Shown here: positions 48,070 to 62,171 of the stretch, one piece after another
Position numbering within the stretch: the stretch's first letter is position 1
Layout of the letters: each line of letters begins with the position of its first letter
NCBI RefSeq assembly: GCF_017591435.1
Contig: NC_059297.1
Coordinates: 19,769,190 to 19,833,189, forward strand
Direction of reading: 5' to 3'
Source of the DNA: Portunus trituberculatus
Lineage: Eukaryota > Arthropoda > Malacostraca > Decapoda > Portunidae
DNA: 64,000 nucleotides
Translations under genes and position numbers: made by a program
The notes under the pieces: generated by a model
The model's database searches: none
Seen by the model: the letters and a program-made list of their open reading frames with translations, nothing else
What the model was told of the DNA's origin: nothing

Positions 48070-49583
48070 TAACATTGGTGGATAAGGAAGATAAGACATG
48101 AATAGAATTGATGTTGATTATCATTAAGTACATACATGCTACTTATTCACTAATGAAAATCAACGTCTGGCAACTCTACTCATGTCCTATCTCTTTTTCC
48201 TTCCACCAGTGCCAGATTACACAATGCTTTTTGTACAATCAACGCTTTTTTTTTCCCCATGGTAAGATCTACCTGCCATTGCTATTTTTCATGTATTTCT
48301 GTTAGCTTTGCCAATGAACACTGGACCAGAGATCAGTATCACTCATAAGCAGTACATCAGACTGATGAGGCAAGATCCTAAGCAGCATTGCTAGCACCAG
48401 CCAGACCCAAGCAATTTATGACAGCACAAAATTTCTTTTGTAAAATTGATATTAAGTAAGTATCATTAGATAAGTTGAAGACTTAATGGTAGAATGTTGG
48501 CACTTTGTTAATGTTGCCACAGTGGACCATGGGTGGAGGAGAGTCCTCCCATGGGTTTAGGCAGAAATGAGAAACGGAACATAATAACAGCTATGGACTC
48601 ACTACTTCATATTGCCAAAATGTTACTCATCATTGGGTATGACATTGTCATTGCTGCAGATATGAAAAATCTCATTGGAATTTTGAGGTAGCACATGTGA
48701 CACCAACTGTAGGTAGACACTACTGATACTTGTCAAAGCAACATTAATCTTGGGCAATAATACACAAGCACTAAGCACCAAATTTGAGGATCGCAAAACT
48801 TGTGACGGGGTGTACACTAAAATCTCCAGTTTGGTTTAGAATGACTTAGTTCTATTCAAATTGGTATTTTTAGGAGAATAGCATACAGTACATTTACACA
48901 AAATTTTAACCAAGGGCTGGAGTCACATGAAGATAGCAAACAGTATTACAGTACATGTCTATCATTCATGTGATGTAGACTCGCAATTAAAAATTCAAAC
49001 CAAAGTTATAGGCAAGGATTTTATATGTAATTAGTCAAGAACATGTAAAGGGATATATGAGATGCTTTAATAACAAGTATAAAAGAGAGTGCTTTGCTGG
49101 ATCTTTTAGAACTTGAGATCACAAGTTACCTGGTTAAGTGGAATAAACCACCTAGGTGACATTTCATTCATGTCAATCTGGATTCACCACATCCATTTCA
49201 TATATCACATGGAGAGGAAATGTTTGTGATGATATCATCAGCAGAACACTACTGTCACATAAGTATGGGCAATAATGCTTTCCTATCCCACAGAAAGATA
49301 TTTGGTACTCAACTAATGTTCCTGTCGACAGAGTGACATCACTGACGACAAACTCCCTCTTTAGACAATGTGTGAGGCAGGTAGTGTGAACTTGGCTAAC
49401 AATTGATTGAGATCAGCTATTGATTATTTTTCTCTTTCCCCTTGCAGAGTGATAAATAATAGTAAAATAGCAGTAGATTAAGAATAAATATATCCCTTTA
49501 CATAAAAATGATAAACTAGAATTTTTTTTCTTGGTCATATACTATTTAAATCATGGTATGGCATATTTTGTGTTCCACTTTAG
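48070..49583. other. Low-repeat sequence without a recognised gene
   Basis: No microsatellite or transposon seen. This is the longest stretch in the window free of obvious repeats, which makes it a plausible host intron or intergenic region. Confidence 0.4.
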
Positions 49584-49673
49584 TGTTGTTGGTTGTGTCA
49601 GCGGGCATGCTGTACAGAGCCTAGAAGATAGTCTGCTGCGCCTTAGAACCTCCGAATACAAGGCCAATTTGAG
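49584..49673 (+). other. Possible internal coding exon of an unidentified host gene
   Basis: TTCCACTTTAG before 49,584 and GAG/GTACAG at 49,674 are acceptable splice sites. The frame between them is open (VVGCVSGHAVQSLEDSLLRL then RTSEYKANL) and looks like an amphipathic helix. It starts and ends mid-codon. I do not recognise the protein. Confidence 0.3.
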
Positions 49674-50881
49674 GTACAGTACTTTATACAAAAATGCTTT
49701 ACTGCTTATTTTTAAGATATACATGAGTATGGTGAGTCAGTGCCCACATAGTCAAGTAGATCTATAGGGCACTGTATTAAACATGCAAGAAGAACCCTCA
49801 AAGAAGCCTTTCTTTCCCTTTGCTGGCATATATAGAGAGGTGCAGGAAATGGTAAACATCCACTTCCTGATATTTGTGGCAACAGGGACTTTGCTAAACT
49901 AGGCAGCAATCTTTTATTTTTATATTATTTATATATTTGTGAGACTGATAGTCAGCCTCAGCTGTCTTAGGGTCTCAGGGTCTAACATGTCACACTGTGA
50001 GCTAATTACTGTAATCTAATTACTGTTCTATGGTGTGTACAGCATTCTTCACTATGAATAAAAATAGCCTGTTCAATTGTCTTATTCCATATCTATATTA
50101 TGCTTAAATCACTAGATATAGTGATCATACAAGAGAGGAGGAAAGAAAAGTGGTTAGATAGTTATAAGGAGCAACAAATTTTTAAAAATGTGGAGTACTA
50201 CAAACACAAGTAATAGGAGTTCCAAAATTGAGGGTGAGTATACTAGAAACAGGTAAGCATGGTTGATCTCTGGAAGAGCTAATGAAGATTGTTATTGTTT
50301 ATACCAAGATAAAGAGTATTGCTTTAATCCTGGCTTTTACCACAACTAATGGATAGAGCCCCCAGTCTGATTCCTGAGGTCAGGGGAGTTTGTGTGTGAG
50401 TATTGAGTGTCAACCAATAAATGTAATAGTTTTCATACAGTACGTACTGTGTAATTATAGTGGGGTGCCTGCAAGTGATAGCAACTGTCATTAAATCCAT
50501 TTGTATTCTTTGTCTTATTTATATTGCATAGTTCTAAGGAAAACAGGCCACAGCAGACCTTGCGGTCCTTATGAGGTGACCTTACCTACGATAACTGAAC
50601 TGATATAAAGGCCAGGAAAACAGAAGGCTCTCTCCACACCCTTTACTCCCTCCAGCATGTCATACAGTACAGTGGGTTGACAATAAATATACCTTACTGG
50701 TTTAGAGAAGTAAAAACCTGAAGGAAATTTTTATATAAAAATATTAAAAGTATTTGAAATGAGGTACCTCCACTTCCTAGAGGCACAGAGTCTTAATCTC
50801 TAACAAACAAATGCTGTTAACTGTGGATTTGAGATGAAACATTTGTGAAGACAGCATTTAAAATTCTTTACTATATTGCAG
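49674..50881. other. Sequence between two possible exons
   Basis: No repeats recognised; consistent with an intron but unproven. Confidence 0.3.
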
Positions 50882-51054
50882 TCTGTCACATCTCAAAGAA
50901 GTTATGGGCTGACGTCATTCCATGGGGAATGGACGAAGCTCAACAGCAATCCCAGGAAGAGAAAGTATTCTGATGCTTTTGAAATACTAACTGACTACCT
51001 TTTACACTATATGGAGACCAGGCAACAGTGTGTGAGTCCCTTCAATTACCTGTA
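50882..51054 (+). other. Possible terminal exon, with poly(A) signal downstream
   Basis: A strong acceptor (CTTTACTATATTGCAG) ends at 50,881. One frame is open for 57 codons (SVTSQRSYGLTSFHGEWTKL ... DAFEILTDYLLHYMETRQQC) to a TAA. AATAAA occurs at about 51,351. However, the open frame does not join in phase with the candidate exon at 49,584-49,673; the in-phase reading gives only nine more codons. It may belong to another transcript or be chance. Confidence 0.28.
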
Positions 51055-51384
51055 AAGCTGATAGAGAGGGTGTGGTTTGTCTGTCTGGTGTGTCAGACAA
51101 AGGCTAACTGTACTATTATGTTGCATCCTCCTACCCTCTCAACATGCCTAAAATGACTACAAGCAAGGAGAAGCACGAGATGTTTGCATTATTTAAGTTT
51201 GGCCATGATTTTCCATTTATTTTCACAAAAGTTGGGCTGAGACCAAGTCCACCAAACTTGGGAAATGGGTTGAATGAAGTAGCCTCATCAGCATGTTGAA
51301 ATGCTGCACCAACCACTATGTTGTCCTCAAGCTAACACCTGTTTCAGTGGAAATAAAGCTAGCCTTGTATAATGTATATTGTAA

Positions 51385-53995
51385 ACACCTTCTCAGTAGT
51401 CTTTCTGTAACTAAATTTTATCTGTGCTGTCTATCTCTCCCCTAACTCCTCTGACTATAGTAAATTCCTTGACTATTTATCTTCCAAAGTGAAATACATT
51501 GTCCCTCTATCCTTTCACGGAGATCTCCATCCTTAGAGATTTCAATGTTCAGCACCAGCTTTGGCTTTTCTCTCTTCACTGACCATCCTGGTGAACTAGC
51601 CTTCAACTTTGCTATCCTCCATGAAACAGAGCAACTGGTGCAACAGCCTACTCACATTCCTGACCGTCTTGGAGATACGCCCAACATTCTTGATTCTTTC
51701 TTTACTTCTAATCCTTCTGCTTATGCTGTTACCCTATCTTCTACATTGGGCTCCTCTAATCACAATCTCATTTCTGTATCTTATCCTATTTCTCCAATCC
51801 CTCCTCAGGATCCCCAAAATAGAAGTGCTTCTGGCATTTTGCCTCTGCCAGTTGGGGGGACCTGAGGAGGTATTATGCTGATTTTCCTGGAATGATTACT
51901 GTTTCCGTGTCAGAGACCCATCTCTGTGCTGAATGCATAACAGAGGTGATAGTGTCTGGCATGGAGGCGTACATTCCTCATTCTTTTCTCAACCTAAACC
52001 TTCTAAACCTTGGTTTAACACAGCCTGTTCTCGTGTTATACATGATAGAGAGGTTGCCCACAAAAGGTACTTGAGCCTTCCATCTCCTGAATCTCATGCA
52101 CTTTATATTTCTGCTCAGAATCATGCTAAGTCTGTTCTTCAACTTGCCAAACACTCTTTCATAAATAGAAAATGTCAAAATCTTTCAAACTCCAACTCCC
52201 TCGTGACTTCTGGCATCTGGCCAAAAACATCTCCAATAACTTTATTCTTCATCTTTCCCTCCTTTATTTCATCCTGATGGCACCACTGCCATCTCATCTG
52301 TCTCTAAAGCTGAACTCTTCTCTCAAACCTTTGCTAACAACTCCACCTTGGATGATTCTAGGCCTATACTTCCCTCTGACTATTTCATGCCTACAATTAA
52401 AGTTCTTCGTAATGATGTTTTCCATGCCCTCACTGGCCTAAACCCTCAGAAGGCTTATGGACCTGATGGGGTCCCTCCTATTGTTCTCAAAAACTGTGCT
52501 TCCGTGCTTGCACCTTGCCTGGCCAAACTCTTTCAACTATGTCTATCGACTTCTACCTTTCCTTCTTGCTGGAAGTTTGCCTACATTCAGCCTGTTCCTA
52601 AAAAGGGTGACCGTTCTAATCCCTCAAACTACCGTCCTATAGCTTTAATCTCTTGCTTGTCTAAAGTTTTTAATCTATCCTCAATAGGAAGATTCTTAAA
52701 CATCTGTCACTTCACAATCTTCTATCTGATCGCCAGTATGGCTTCATCAAGGTCGCTCTACTGGTGATCTTCTGGTGTTCCTTACTGAGTCTTGGTCATC
52801 CTCTTTTAGAGATTTTGGTGAAACTCTTGTTGTCACATTAGACATATCAAAAGCTTTTGATAGAGTCTGGCACAAAGCTTTGATTTCAAAACTGCCCTCC
52901 TACGGTTTCTATCCTTCTCTCTGCAACTTTATCTCAAGTTTCCTTTCTGACTGTTCTATTGCAGTTGTGGTAGATGGCCAGCTTTTCTCCTAAATCTACT
53001 AACAGTGGTTTTCCTCAGGGGTCCTGTCATCCACTCTCTATTATTTATTAATGATCTTAACCAAACTTCTTGCCCTATCCACTGCTATGCTGATGATACC
53101 ACCCTACATCTTTCCACGTCCTTTCAGAGACGACAAACCTTTCAGGAAGTCAACAGATCATGCAGGGACACCACAGAACACCTGACTTCTGATCTTTCTA
53201 AAATTTCTTATTGGGGCAGAGAAAACTTACTAGTAGTGTTCAATGCCTCAAAAACTCAATTTCTCCATCTATCAACTCGACACAACCTTCCAGCCAATTA
53301 TCCCCTCTTCTTCAATGATACTCAACTGTCACCCTCTTCCAAACTGAATATCCTTGGCCTGTTCTTTACTTGTAATCTTAACTGGAAACTTCACATCTCA
53401 TCTCTTGTTAAAACAATTTCTATGAAGTTAGGCATTCTGAGGCATTTCTGCCAGTTTTCTTGACCCCCCAACTGCTAACTCTGTACAAGGGCCTTATCTG
53501 CCTTTGTATGGAGTACTCTTTGCATGATTGGGGGGTTCCACTCACACAGTTTTATTAGATAGGGTGAAATCAAAAGCTTTTCATCTCATCAACTCTCCTC
53601 CTCTGACAGACTGTCTTCAGCCTCTTTCTCACCACCGAAATGCTGCATCTCTTTTTATCTTTTATCGCTATTTTCATGCTAACTCCTCTTGCTAACTGCA
53701 TGCCTCCCCTGCTCCTGTGGCCTCAGTGCACAATGCTTTCTTCTTCCTCTCATCCCTATTCTGTCCAACTCTCTAATACAAGAGTTAACCAGTATTCTCA
53801 ATCATTCATACCTTTCTCTGGTAAACTGTTTCTGTATTTCCGCCTTCCTATGATTTGACTTCTTTAAAAAGGAAGATGTCAAGACATTTGTCCCTGTCTT
53901 TTGGCTAATACCTTTCCTATCTTTTGGGGAACTTGCAGTTCAAGTGGGCCTTTCTTTTTTTTAATACTTTTTTGCCCTTGGCAAGTTTCCCTCTT
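51385..53995 (+). mobile_element. Jockey-like family E, copy 5 (longest copy: endonuclease and RT)
   Basis: Starts within the endonuclease (CAVYLSPNSSDYSK-type text at about 51,430). LRDFNVQHQLWLF-type GDFN region at 51,535, IPDRLGDTPNILDSFFTSNP, GSSNHNLISV (SDH changed to SNH). RT: NPQKAYGPDGVPPIVLKNCA (52,442), KFAYIQPVPKKGDRSNPSNY, FGETLVVTLDISKAFDRVWH (52,813), and an intact YADD at 53,086-53,097. The C-terminal HLSTRHNLPANYPLFFNDTQ and SFHLINSPPLTDCLQPL follow. The GVPQGS motif is damaged at 53,000-53,020 by a deletion. It ends CCCTTGGCAAGTTTCCCTC followed by (GA)n, not poly(A). Confidence 0.9.
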
Positions 53996-53999
53996 GCAT

Positions 54000-54000
<1 letters not shown>

Positions 54001-54042
<42 letters not shown>
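54001..54042. repeat. (GA)n microsatellite at the LINE 3' end
   Basis: About 21 units where the other 3' end of this family (17,801) has poly(A). Confidence 0.93.
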
Positions 54043-54046
<4 letters not shown>

Positions 54047-54985
54047 CCCTTGCTTGTAGTATTTTAGGCATGTTAGGAGTGGAAGGAAAATAGTACCACA
54101 GCTTCTGTTTGGCACAGCAGTCAGAGACCACACTCTCTCTGTATATATCAGCTAACTGAGGTGACACACCCTGTTACCTCTGTTCTCTACAGAGCATAGA
54201 AGGTAGCCAGTTAATGTTCTAAAAGCACCAGAATGTTCATCTTGTCTTCTTGGGGTGGTAGTTGTGAGCCTCCTACATAATATTGCAGAGAAATTACATT
54301 GGCTCCATGGCATCAAGACTTCCCATGCATATTGCACTGTGAATCCAGTAGTTATATCTTAGTTTGTGTTTACACCAAGCAAATCAACTTAATTTAATTC
54401 ATAATGATTGAATAATTCTAAGTCTTCACCATTCCCATCGACAAAATCAAACTGTTAGAATCAATAGGTATACAGGTTGCTGAAATAGTAGTGTTGCTCT
54501 GGTTGAGGCAACATAGTTGTAAGCGTCAAACAAATATATGGGTGCATCAATTTAATAATAGGGAACCTAAATAAGGGATCTTTGGACATTCATTCCCTAA
54601 TTTGGTCAACAATCCAGAGAAATTTTTAAAACTACTTTAGGGATAAAGCAGCTATGGCATCTCGATCTTGGTATATAGGATCACAAGAATTGGATGTAGA
54701 ATCTCTCTAGTATTAAAATTGACCAAGTCGTGATTGATGACCAAATGGGCCTGTGTGAATCATTGACTTAAATTTGCCATTATACAATACTGTTTGAATC
54801 AACTTAATTTGCTTAGTGTAAGTTGTTCCATTAAATTTAACATGGTGAAGCAAGAAACAAATAATTAATTGAGAGGATTCTTCATGAATTGAAGAGAATC
54901 AATTCACAAGGTGTAAAATCTTACTGATTCACAAAGAATTATACAAATTTTCATGAATACCCTTTAATTAAATTGCTTTCCTATT
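54043..54985. other. AT-rich unassigned sequence
   Basis: No gene or element recognised. Confidence 0.4.
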
Positions 54986-55725
54986 CCCTTAACACAAATA
55001 CCGAGCCTGTTGTTGATGTGGGGGCAGGGTTGGTACATGATGCTGGGGTGGGGTTTCAGGGCCCCTCCCTTGCCTCAGGCATCTGCCCCCTGCTTGACAA
55101 ATTTTGCTTGGTCCTAACCTTCTTCTCTACTTTTGCCCTCTTCCTTCAACTTCTTCCCCATCCACTCTCACTTTTCCATATCCTTTTCCTACAGTGTGAG
55201 TGTGCCATGTCAATGGGACGCAATACTGGCCTTAGTGTCAATCATAAACGTTGTCACGGGTACAACAAACCCTCTCTTTTGCTCTACCCTTACTCCTTAT
55301 GAGGATCTAGGGAATGGAACGTTTATTTCCCCCACAGTCTTCACAGGGACACCAATGATGGAAACTCTTAATCCACTTGCAGGGGCTTCTGGGACTGTCC
55401 CTTTAACACAATCCCCAGACTTTTCTGGCTTTGCTAACCTGGCTCCACCAATGACTTCGACAAAGGACCTTCTCCTCACCCAAATACACAACTCCTCTCA
55501 TCCCCATTTACTACCTCTACCTATTGCTTCCCCACTTTCTTTCTCCCCATCTCCTGTCCCCTCTTCCCTCATAACCACCCTTCAACCATATATATACCCC
55601 ACCAAAACTGCAAGCTCATCCTCTTAAACATTCAGCAGCTTACCTGTCTCATACTTCTACTCTTAAGACTACAAACTCCTCACTCCTCCATCCTCTCAAC
55701 AGACCTCTGCACTGGACCACCCCCT

Positions 55726-55949
55726 TTTTTTTTTTTTTTTTTATACCATGTGGGCTTTTCACGGAAATTTATGGGCTAAAGGGGATACTTTTTGGGGTAC
55801 CTCCTATCTCAGAGCCCATCCGCTAGGAAACCATTGCCTGAGTGAGGAAGCCCAACCTGCACTCGGACCATGGACAGGATTCAAACCCGTGTGCTTGGAG
55901 ACCCCTCTGACCCCAAAGCACGCATGGTTCCACTGTATAACGGCGGCCA
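55726..55949 (-). mobile_element. SINE-3 copy inside element F
   Basis: Minus-strand copy: GGCCGCCGTTATACAGTGG, GTCAGAGGGGTCTCCAAG, box B-like GGTTTGAATCC, body as at 11,901-12,127, with a poly(A) tail (T on the plus strand, 55,725-55,742). It interrupts the ORF1 region of element F. Confidence 0.85.
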
Positions 55950-56375
55950 GCTCCCAATGCTGGGATAGATAATTTCACATCCCCATGATTGCTCAGTGCA
56001 ATGACAACACATTACTATTTTAAAAATGTTTGCAAAGACAGGTTGAGAAGGTAATTTCCTATATCAGGATCACTCCCAGTGTAACTGTAAACACAGAATC
56101 TGAATCTCAGACTATGCACAACTTAAAAGACCCCATAAGGCAAGCCTATCCCCACAACACCTGATGCCCTTCTTAACATCACAATAGGCACAGTTGCTAT
56201 CCCGCAACACGCTTGTTAAATGGGAATCACACCTTAGACTAACTGCTCTTCAGACCTCCATGACTTTCTAAGTGACTGACGCAACATTTCATATAGTCAA
56301 TGCTACACCATCCCTCCTCTTGGCTGCCAAAGATGCCCAACAAATATAGCCAAAAAAGCTTTAAAAAACCACACT

Positions 56376-56675
56376 TTGTCTCCTGAAGTAGTATATACAT
56401 ATTGGCAGGGTTTGCCTCAAGAGTACAACCATATATCCCTGCCCCTTGTCAATGGCAAAACTATTGACACTGGCCATCCAGCCAAATATTGCAGATTGGC
56501 AGCACGCTGCCCCCTCTGTGCCACAAACCTAGCCACTCTGAATGCACATCACAAATTCATATCTGTGCAAACTGCACATGACAACATAATGTCTTACTGT
56601 GGATGCCCCACATATAGATTTCAAGCTGAAGTGGCAGTACTCCACTTCAAACAGTGCATAACTCTAGAAGTATGA
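56376..56675 (+). pseudogene. Element F ORF1 zinc-knuckle region
   Basis: Open 99-codon frame ending in SYCGCPTYRFQAEVAVLHFK and QCITLEV. The CPLC ... CGCP(x)YRxxxEVxxL pattern is that of CCHC-type Gag-like ORF1 proteins of jockey elements. Part of the expected zinc knuckle (the His and a Cys) is mutated. Predicted role when intact: binding the element RNA. Confidence 0.65.
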
Positions 56676-57679
56676 ATAATAATAACTCGTCGTTTAGGCT
56701 TCTCTCCTCAACCTGTTACACAGTTCTTTAACCAAACCTCTTACACTACCATATCTTATGCAACCTGCCTCACTTCTGCTGCTGCTAGCCTCTCCTCCTC
56801 TTCCATACCCTCATCCTTTACATCTATGTCTGTATCCGTCTCATCTATATCTGTTACTCCATCTGCCTCCACTCTTATTTTGACATCAAACTCTTTCTCA
56901 GTTTGGAACCCTGAATCTTCTTCCTTTCTTTCTTCACCCTCCCATCTTCCTTTCCCACAGCATTCTTGCACACACTAAACCAAGTGCTCTCTCTTGCCTC
57001 TACAACCTCATCTTCCACCATTAGGCCCCTTAATTCCACACCTTTTTCAATATCTCCTCCCTATCCCCCATCAAAGAAGACCACTCCTCATAATTCCTTC
57101 ACTACTACACTTGAGACAAAAACACACCTTGAGTTTACTCATCCTCAGCTTCACTTACTATTAATCATGAAATAGTCCTTCATACCACTGCAGAGGTTCA
57201 TCATGCGACCTCAAAATCTTCCCACTCATCAACCACCTTCTGACACTAAAACAATATTTAGTACCACAGTGGAAGTTCACCATCCACCTCAAAACCTTTC
57301 TTCCACTCCCATACCATCTTCTGACTCTAAAACCTACAGTTCTCATACTCCTCTCACTGATCTCCCTGTTGAAACTATGGAGGCCATTGAGACCTTTATA
57401 GCTCAGTCTTCCTCCACTCACTCTCTGCCTGATCCTCAATCCAACTCTCTCTCTACTACTATTGCTTCCTCCCCTTTCCACTGTACTTGTTCCTTTTCAA
57501 CTACCCAAACTATGCTCCCTTACCACCTGGATATACTTGAGAATCTATCCAATCCATATCCCCTTTTCTATCCAGATCACTCTCTACCTAACCTTACTCC
57601 TTTTAGCTCTGATTTCCCCTACCTCCCTTTCTTCTTCCAGACTAGTTCAATCCTCACACCCATCACCAGCTCAACAATT

Positions 57680-59400
<1,721 letters not shown>

Positions 59401-59462
59401 TCTTTCCAATTTGGATACTGACATGCTAAGAGTACTGCCGATTCTCTTGCATATACTGTTGA

Positions 59463-60100
59463 ACCTCGATAACTCTGACCCCGACAAGTCCGGTTTCGCT
59501 ATGTCAGACTTTAACTGACCAAGGGACTAAAGTCTCAGTTGAACTGCCCACCGAATTATTTTTTTTTTAACTTTCCTATATCGCCTTTTCTATTGACATT
59601 ATAAAAAATCTAATTCCAACAAAAGCTTGCATTTTAGTTTTAGTTTAAAATGATACCAAAACAAAATGATACCAAAACAAAAGTCGATAAGTTTATACTG
59701 ATTTTGTGAAAATTTTTGAAAAGTAAAAAAAACATTTTTCGAGATATTCACTCCTAAAGATTTTTCATAATTTCAACTTTGCTTTCCTATTTGTATTCAT
59801 CTGATTGAAATGAAATTTTCACACATGATTGTTTATTCAATGGTGACTTCCTGGAGCATGATAGAATGATAATGCATCAGACTCCCGCTTCTTTAGAAAA
59901 TATTATTCACTGATACGTGAGGATTTGGGAGGAGCCATTAGTAGCGTCATGGCAATCTGCCGTTTTACGATTGACCTGGACACACTCTGAGTCGTTATTG
60001 GTGTGTTGAAGAGAGATAATGATACTGTGAAGTAATTATTACTGTCTTGGCCAGATTTATACCTTTGTCTCAAGATAATCTTTTATGGGATTATTGTGTT
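59463..60100. other. Pogo-like terminus and AT-rich sequence
   Basis: CTGTTGAACCTCGATAACTC at 59,458 resembles a pogo-type end and cuts off element F. ATACCAAAACAAAATG is repeated directly at 59,650-59,680. No coding domain or right end found. Confidence 0.35.
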
Positions 60101-60120
60101 ATATATAATGTATAGTTGTG

Positions 60121-60129
<9 letters not shown>

Positions 60130-60163
<34 letters not shown>
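60130..60163. repeat. (GA)n microsatellite
   Basis: About 17 units. Confidence 0.9.
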
Positions 60164-60165
<2 letters not shown>

Positions 60166-60858
60166 AGTTTGAAAAGATCATAGCAGTCTTATGATATAGA
60201 CAGAGGATGAAGAAGCATGGCAGTGATGCATGGGGTGAGGCAAGAGGGGGAGATAGCATGCGTGACACAGGGGAGGCAAGGGTTCAAGGTCCACCTGGCA
60301 GCCACAACTGTCTGGCAATTATTCAATTATACGTTTATTTCTTGTTGTCTTCTCTTCTTGAAGTTTCTGCTTCTAATTTTACTTCACCAAGTCACCTTCT
60401 GCGGAGTGGAGCTTCCCCACGAGATACGCTTTGCCACGTTACGCAGTCAGTAGCTTGCACGCCGTCGCATTGGGCAGGCGTTAGTTGTGCGGGAACTTTT
60501 TTTTTTTTTTTCAGGTAAGGCCACGTCGACCGTTACGCGGGGACAGTGCCTTCTACCCGTTATCCAATCCTTGGAGCGGGTAGAGCCGTTCAAGTGGCTA
60601 TATTTATTGTGTGGCAGATGTACCGAGATTACGGCTCTTGTTGTACCTCATAGTGACGGCCATGTCTTCTGGTGAGGAGTCCGCTGGCCCTTCCTTGGGT
60701 TTCCCCCTCGGTTCCAGGACCAGCAGGAATAAGAGACCTCGTGGATTTCATACCGGATTCTAGAATCCTGACGCAGTAATCGGATTCGTATCGCCTCTCA
60801 GGATTCTACCAGATTCGAATCCAGTATAATCGTCTCCCGCCAAGCCCTACTTCGCAAG
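60164..60858. other. Unassigned, locally GC-rich sequence
   Basis: No recognised gene. 60,400-60,860 is richer in CpG than most of the window; a poly(T) run at 60,499-60,512 is followed by CAGGTAAG. No convincing exon. Confidence 0.35.
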
Positions 60859-60890
60859 TTCGCAGCTCCTCCATCCAGCTGATTTGACGT

Positions 60891-60894
<4 letters not shown>

Positions 60895-60966
<72 letters not shown>
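60895..60966. repeat. (TA)n microsatellite, left
   Basis: About 36 units next to the left inverted-repeat arm. Confidence 0.95.
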
Positions 60967-60970
<4 letters not shown>

Positions 60971-61064
60971 CACGCTATTGGTCAGAGAGAGAGAGAGAGA
61001 GAGAGAGATACAGAGAAAAAATATGAAAACTGAATAAGGAAGGAGAGAATATGAAAATCGAATA

Positions 61065-61115
<51 letters not shown>

Positions 61116-61206
61116 GGTAACGAATAAGGCAGCGTTTCTCAACCTTTTTACCCTTGCGTAACCCTTAAAATACATGACGTCTCAAGGAACCCCTGCGTAT
61201 GAAAAC

Positions 61207-61210
<4 letters not shown>

Positions 61211-61297
<87 letters not shown>
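61211..61297. repeat. (TA)n microsatellite, right
   Basis: About 43 units near the right inverted-repeat arm. Confidence 0.95.
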
Positions 61298-61299
<2 letters not shown>

Positions 61300-61344
61300 C
61301 ATTTTATGTGACGTCAAATCAGCTGGGTGGAAGAGCTGCGAAGG

Positions 61345-61890
61345 GGGAGCCGGTGTCACATGCCAAAAGTGTGGCCCGTGAGTGTTTAGTTGCGTCTTCT
61401 GCGCATGCGCGGCCCGGGAGCGAACGACAGACACTATATATTATGTCATGCCTATAGCTATGACAGTGACAAGTGTGACAATTTGATTTTTTGTATATTG
61501 TGTGAATTTGGTAAACAAAATTTGATTTTTGATATGTGGCCTAATATTGTGACTGAGTGTTAATATAGCTCATTGGCACTTTGGGCCTTGAGCCATCACT
61601 ATGGTAGAAAAAGAACCAAAGCAGAAATATCACTATTTGTTTGATATGGGTGGCCTAAAATATGCTGTGACTGAAAACAGTGTTAATATAGCTCATTTTT
61701 CAATGATACACTAAACATGGGCCTTGAAATGTATGTCATACCTTCTCCATAATCCTGTTGGATGCTTCCATGCCACACTTTGTCACAGCAGGCCGCGGGG
61801 TCGTCTACTCCCGGATCGCGCAATGCGCATGCGCAGAAGACGCATCTAAACACTGTCACAGCCACACTATATCACAGGACACCGGGAATG
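61345..61890. mobile_element. Inverted-repeat element with GCGCATGCGC in both arms
   Basis: Left arm GTGTTTAGTTGCGTCTTCTG then CGCATGCGC (about 61,382-61,411). The right arm is its reverse complement (about 61,820-61,857) with one mismatch in the core. Weaker matching extends outward (CCGGTGTC, AGTGTGGC) to about 61,345 and 61,890. Inside, a 90-bp motif occurs twice directly (GTTAATATAGCTCATT at 61,560 and 61,681). No transposase; class unassigned. Confidence 0.65.
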
Positions 61891-62170
61891 GAGGCGAGCG
61901 CGCGGGACGGTTTCTTGGGGACAGTGCCGTGGTCTTCCCCGGCCTGGAAGTTTGCGGGAGACTAACCAGTAACCACTCGCCGGGCCATGGCACGCTTGGG
62001 CCTGCAGGTGTTAACAAGCTCTCGACTTCGCCACACTTATTTTTGACGGCTCTTGCAGAGTAAAGGGATGAGGTGAACAAGTTGAAAAGGGACAGACTGC
62101 CGCCTGCCCCCACGCCGATGAGGGTGAATGAGGGAGCATGCACTTCTCAAGGTACGCAGTACATTGGTTC
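61891..62170. other. GC-rich unassigned sequence
   Basis: CpG-rich (GAGCGCGCGGGACGG, CTCGCCGGGCC) with open frames on both strands but no recognised domain. It could be promoter or exon material; not callable. Confidence 0.35.
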
Positions 62171-62171
62171 A

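Larger units (their letters stand above)
60859..61342. repeat. 34-bp inverted repeat flanking two (TA)n tracts
   Basis: TTCGCAGCTCCTCCATCCAG continuing CTGATTTGACGTCA (60,859-60,892) is the near-exact reverse complement of 61,309-61,342. Each arm touches a (TA)n tract (60,895-60,966 and 61,211-61,297). Between them are two (GA)n tracts (60,984-61,010; 61,069-61,111) and CAGCGTTTCTCAACCTTTTT (61,133), which resembles a hAT terminus. Confidence 0.75.

Noticed and set aside
56756..56971. Minus-strand Glu/Asp-rich small protein
   Set aside because: It is the reverse of the Ser/Thr-rich ORF1 region of element F on the plus strand.
60207..60675. Small host gene in the GC-rich patch
   Set aside because: Frames are short, overlap in several phases and show no domain; splice-like sites near 60,515 do not connect to a coding exon.
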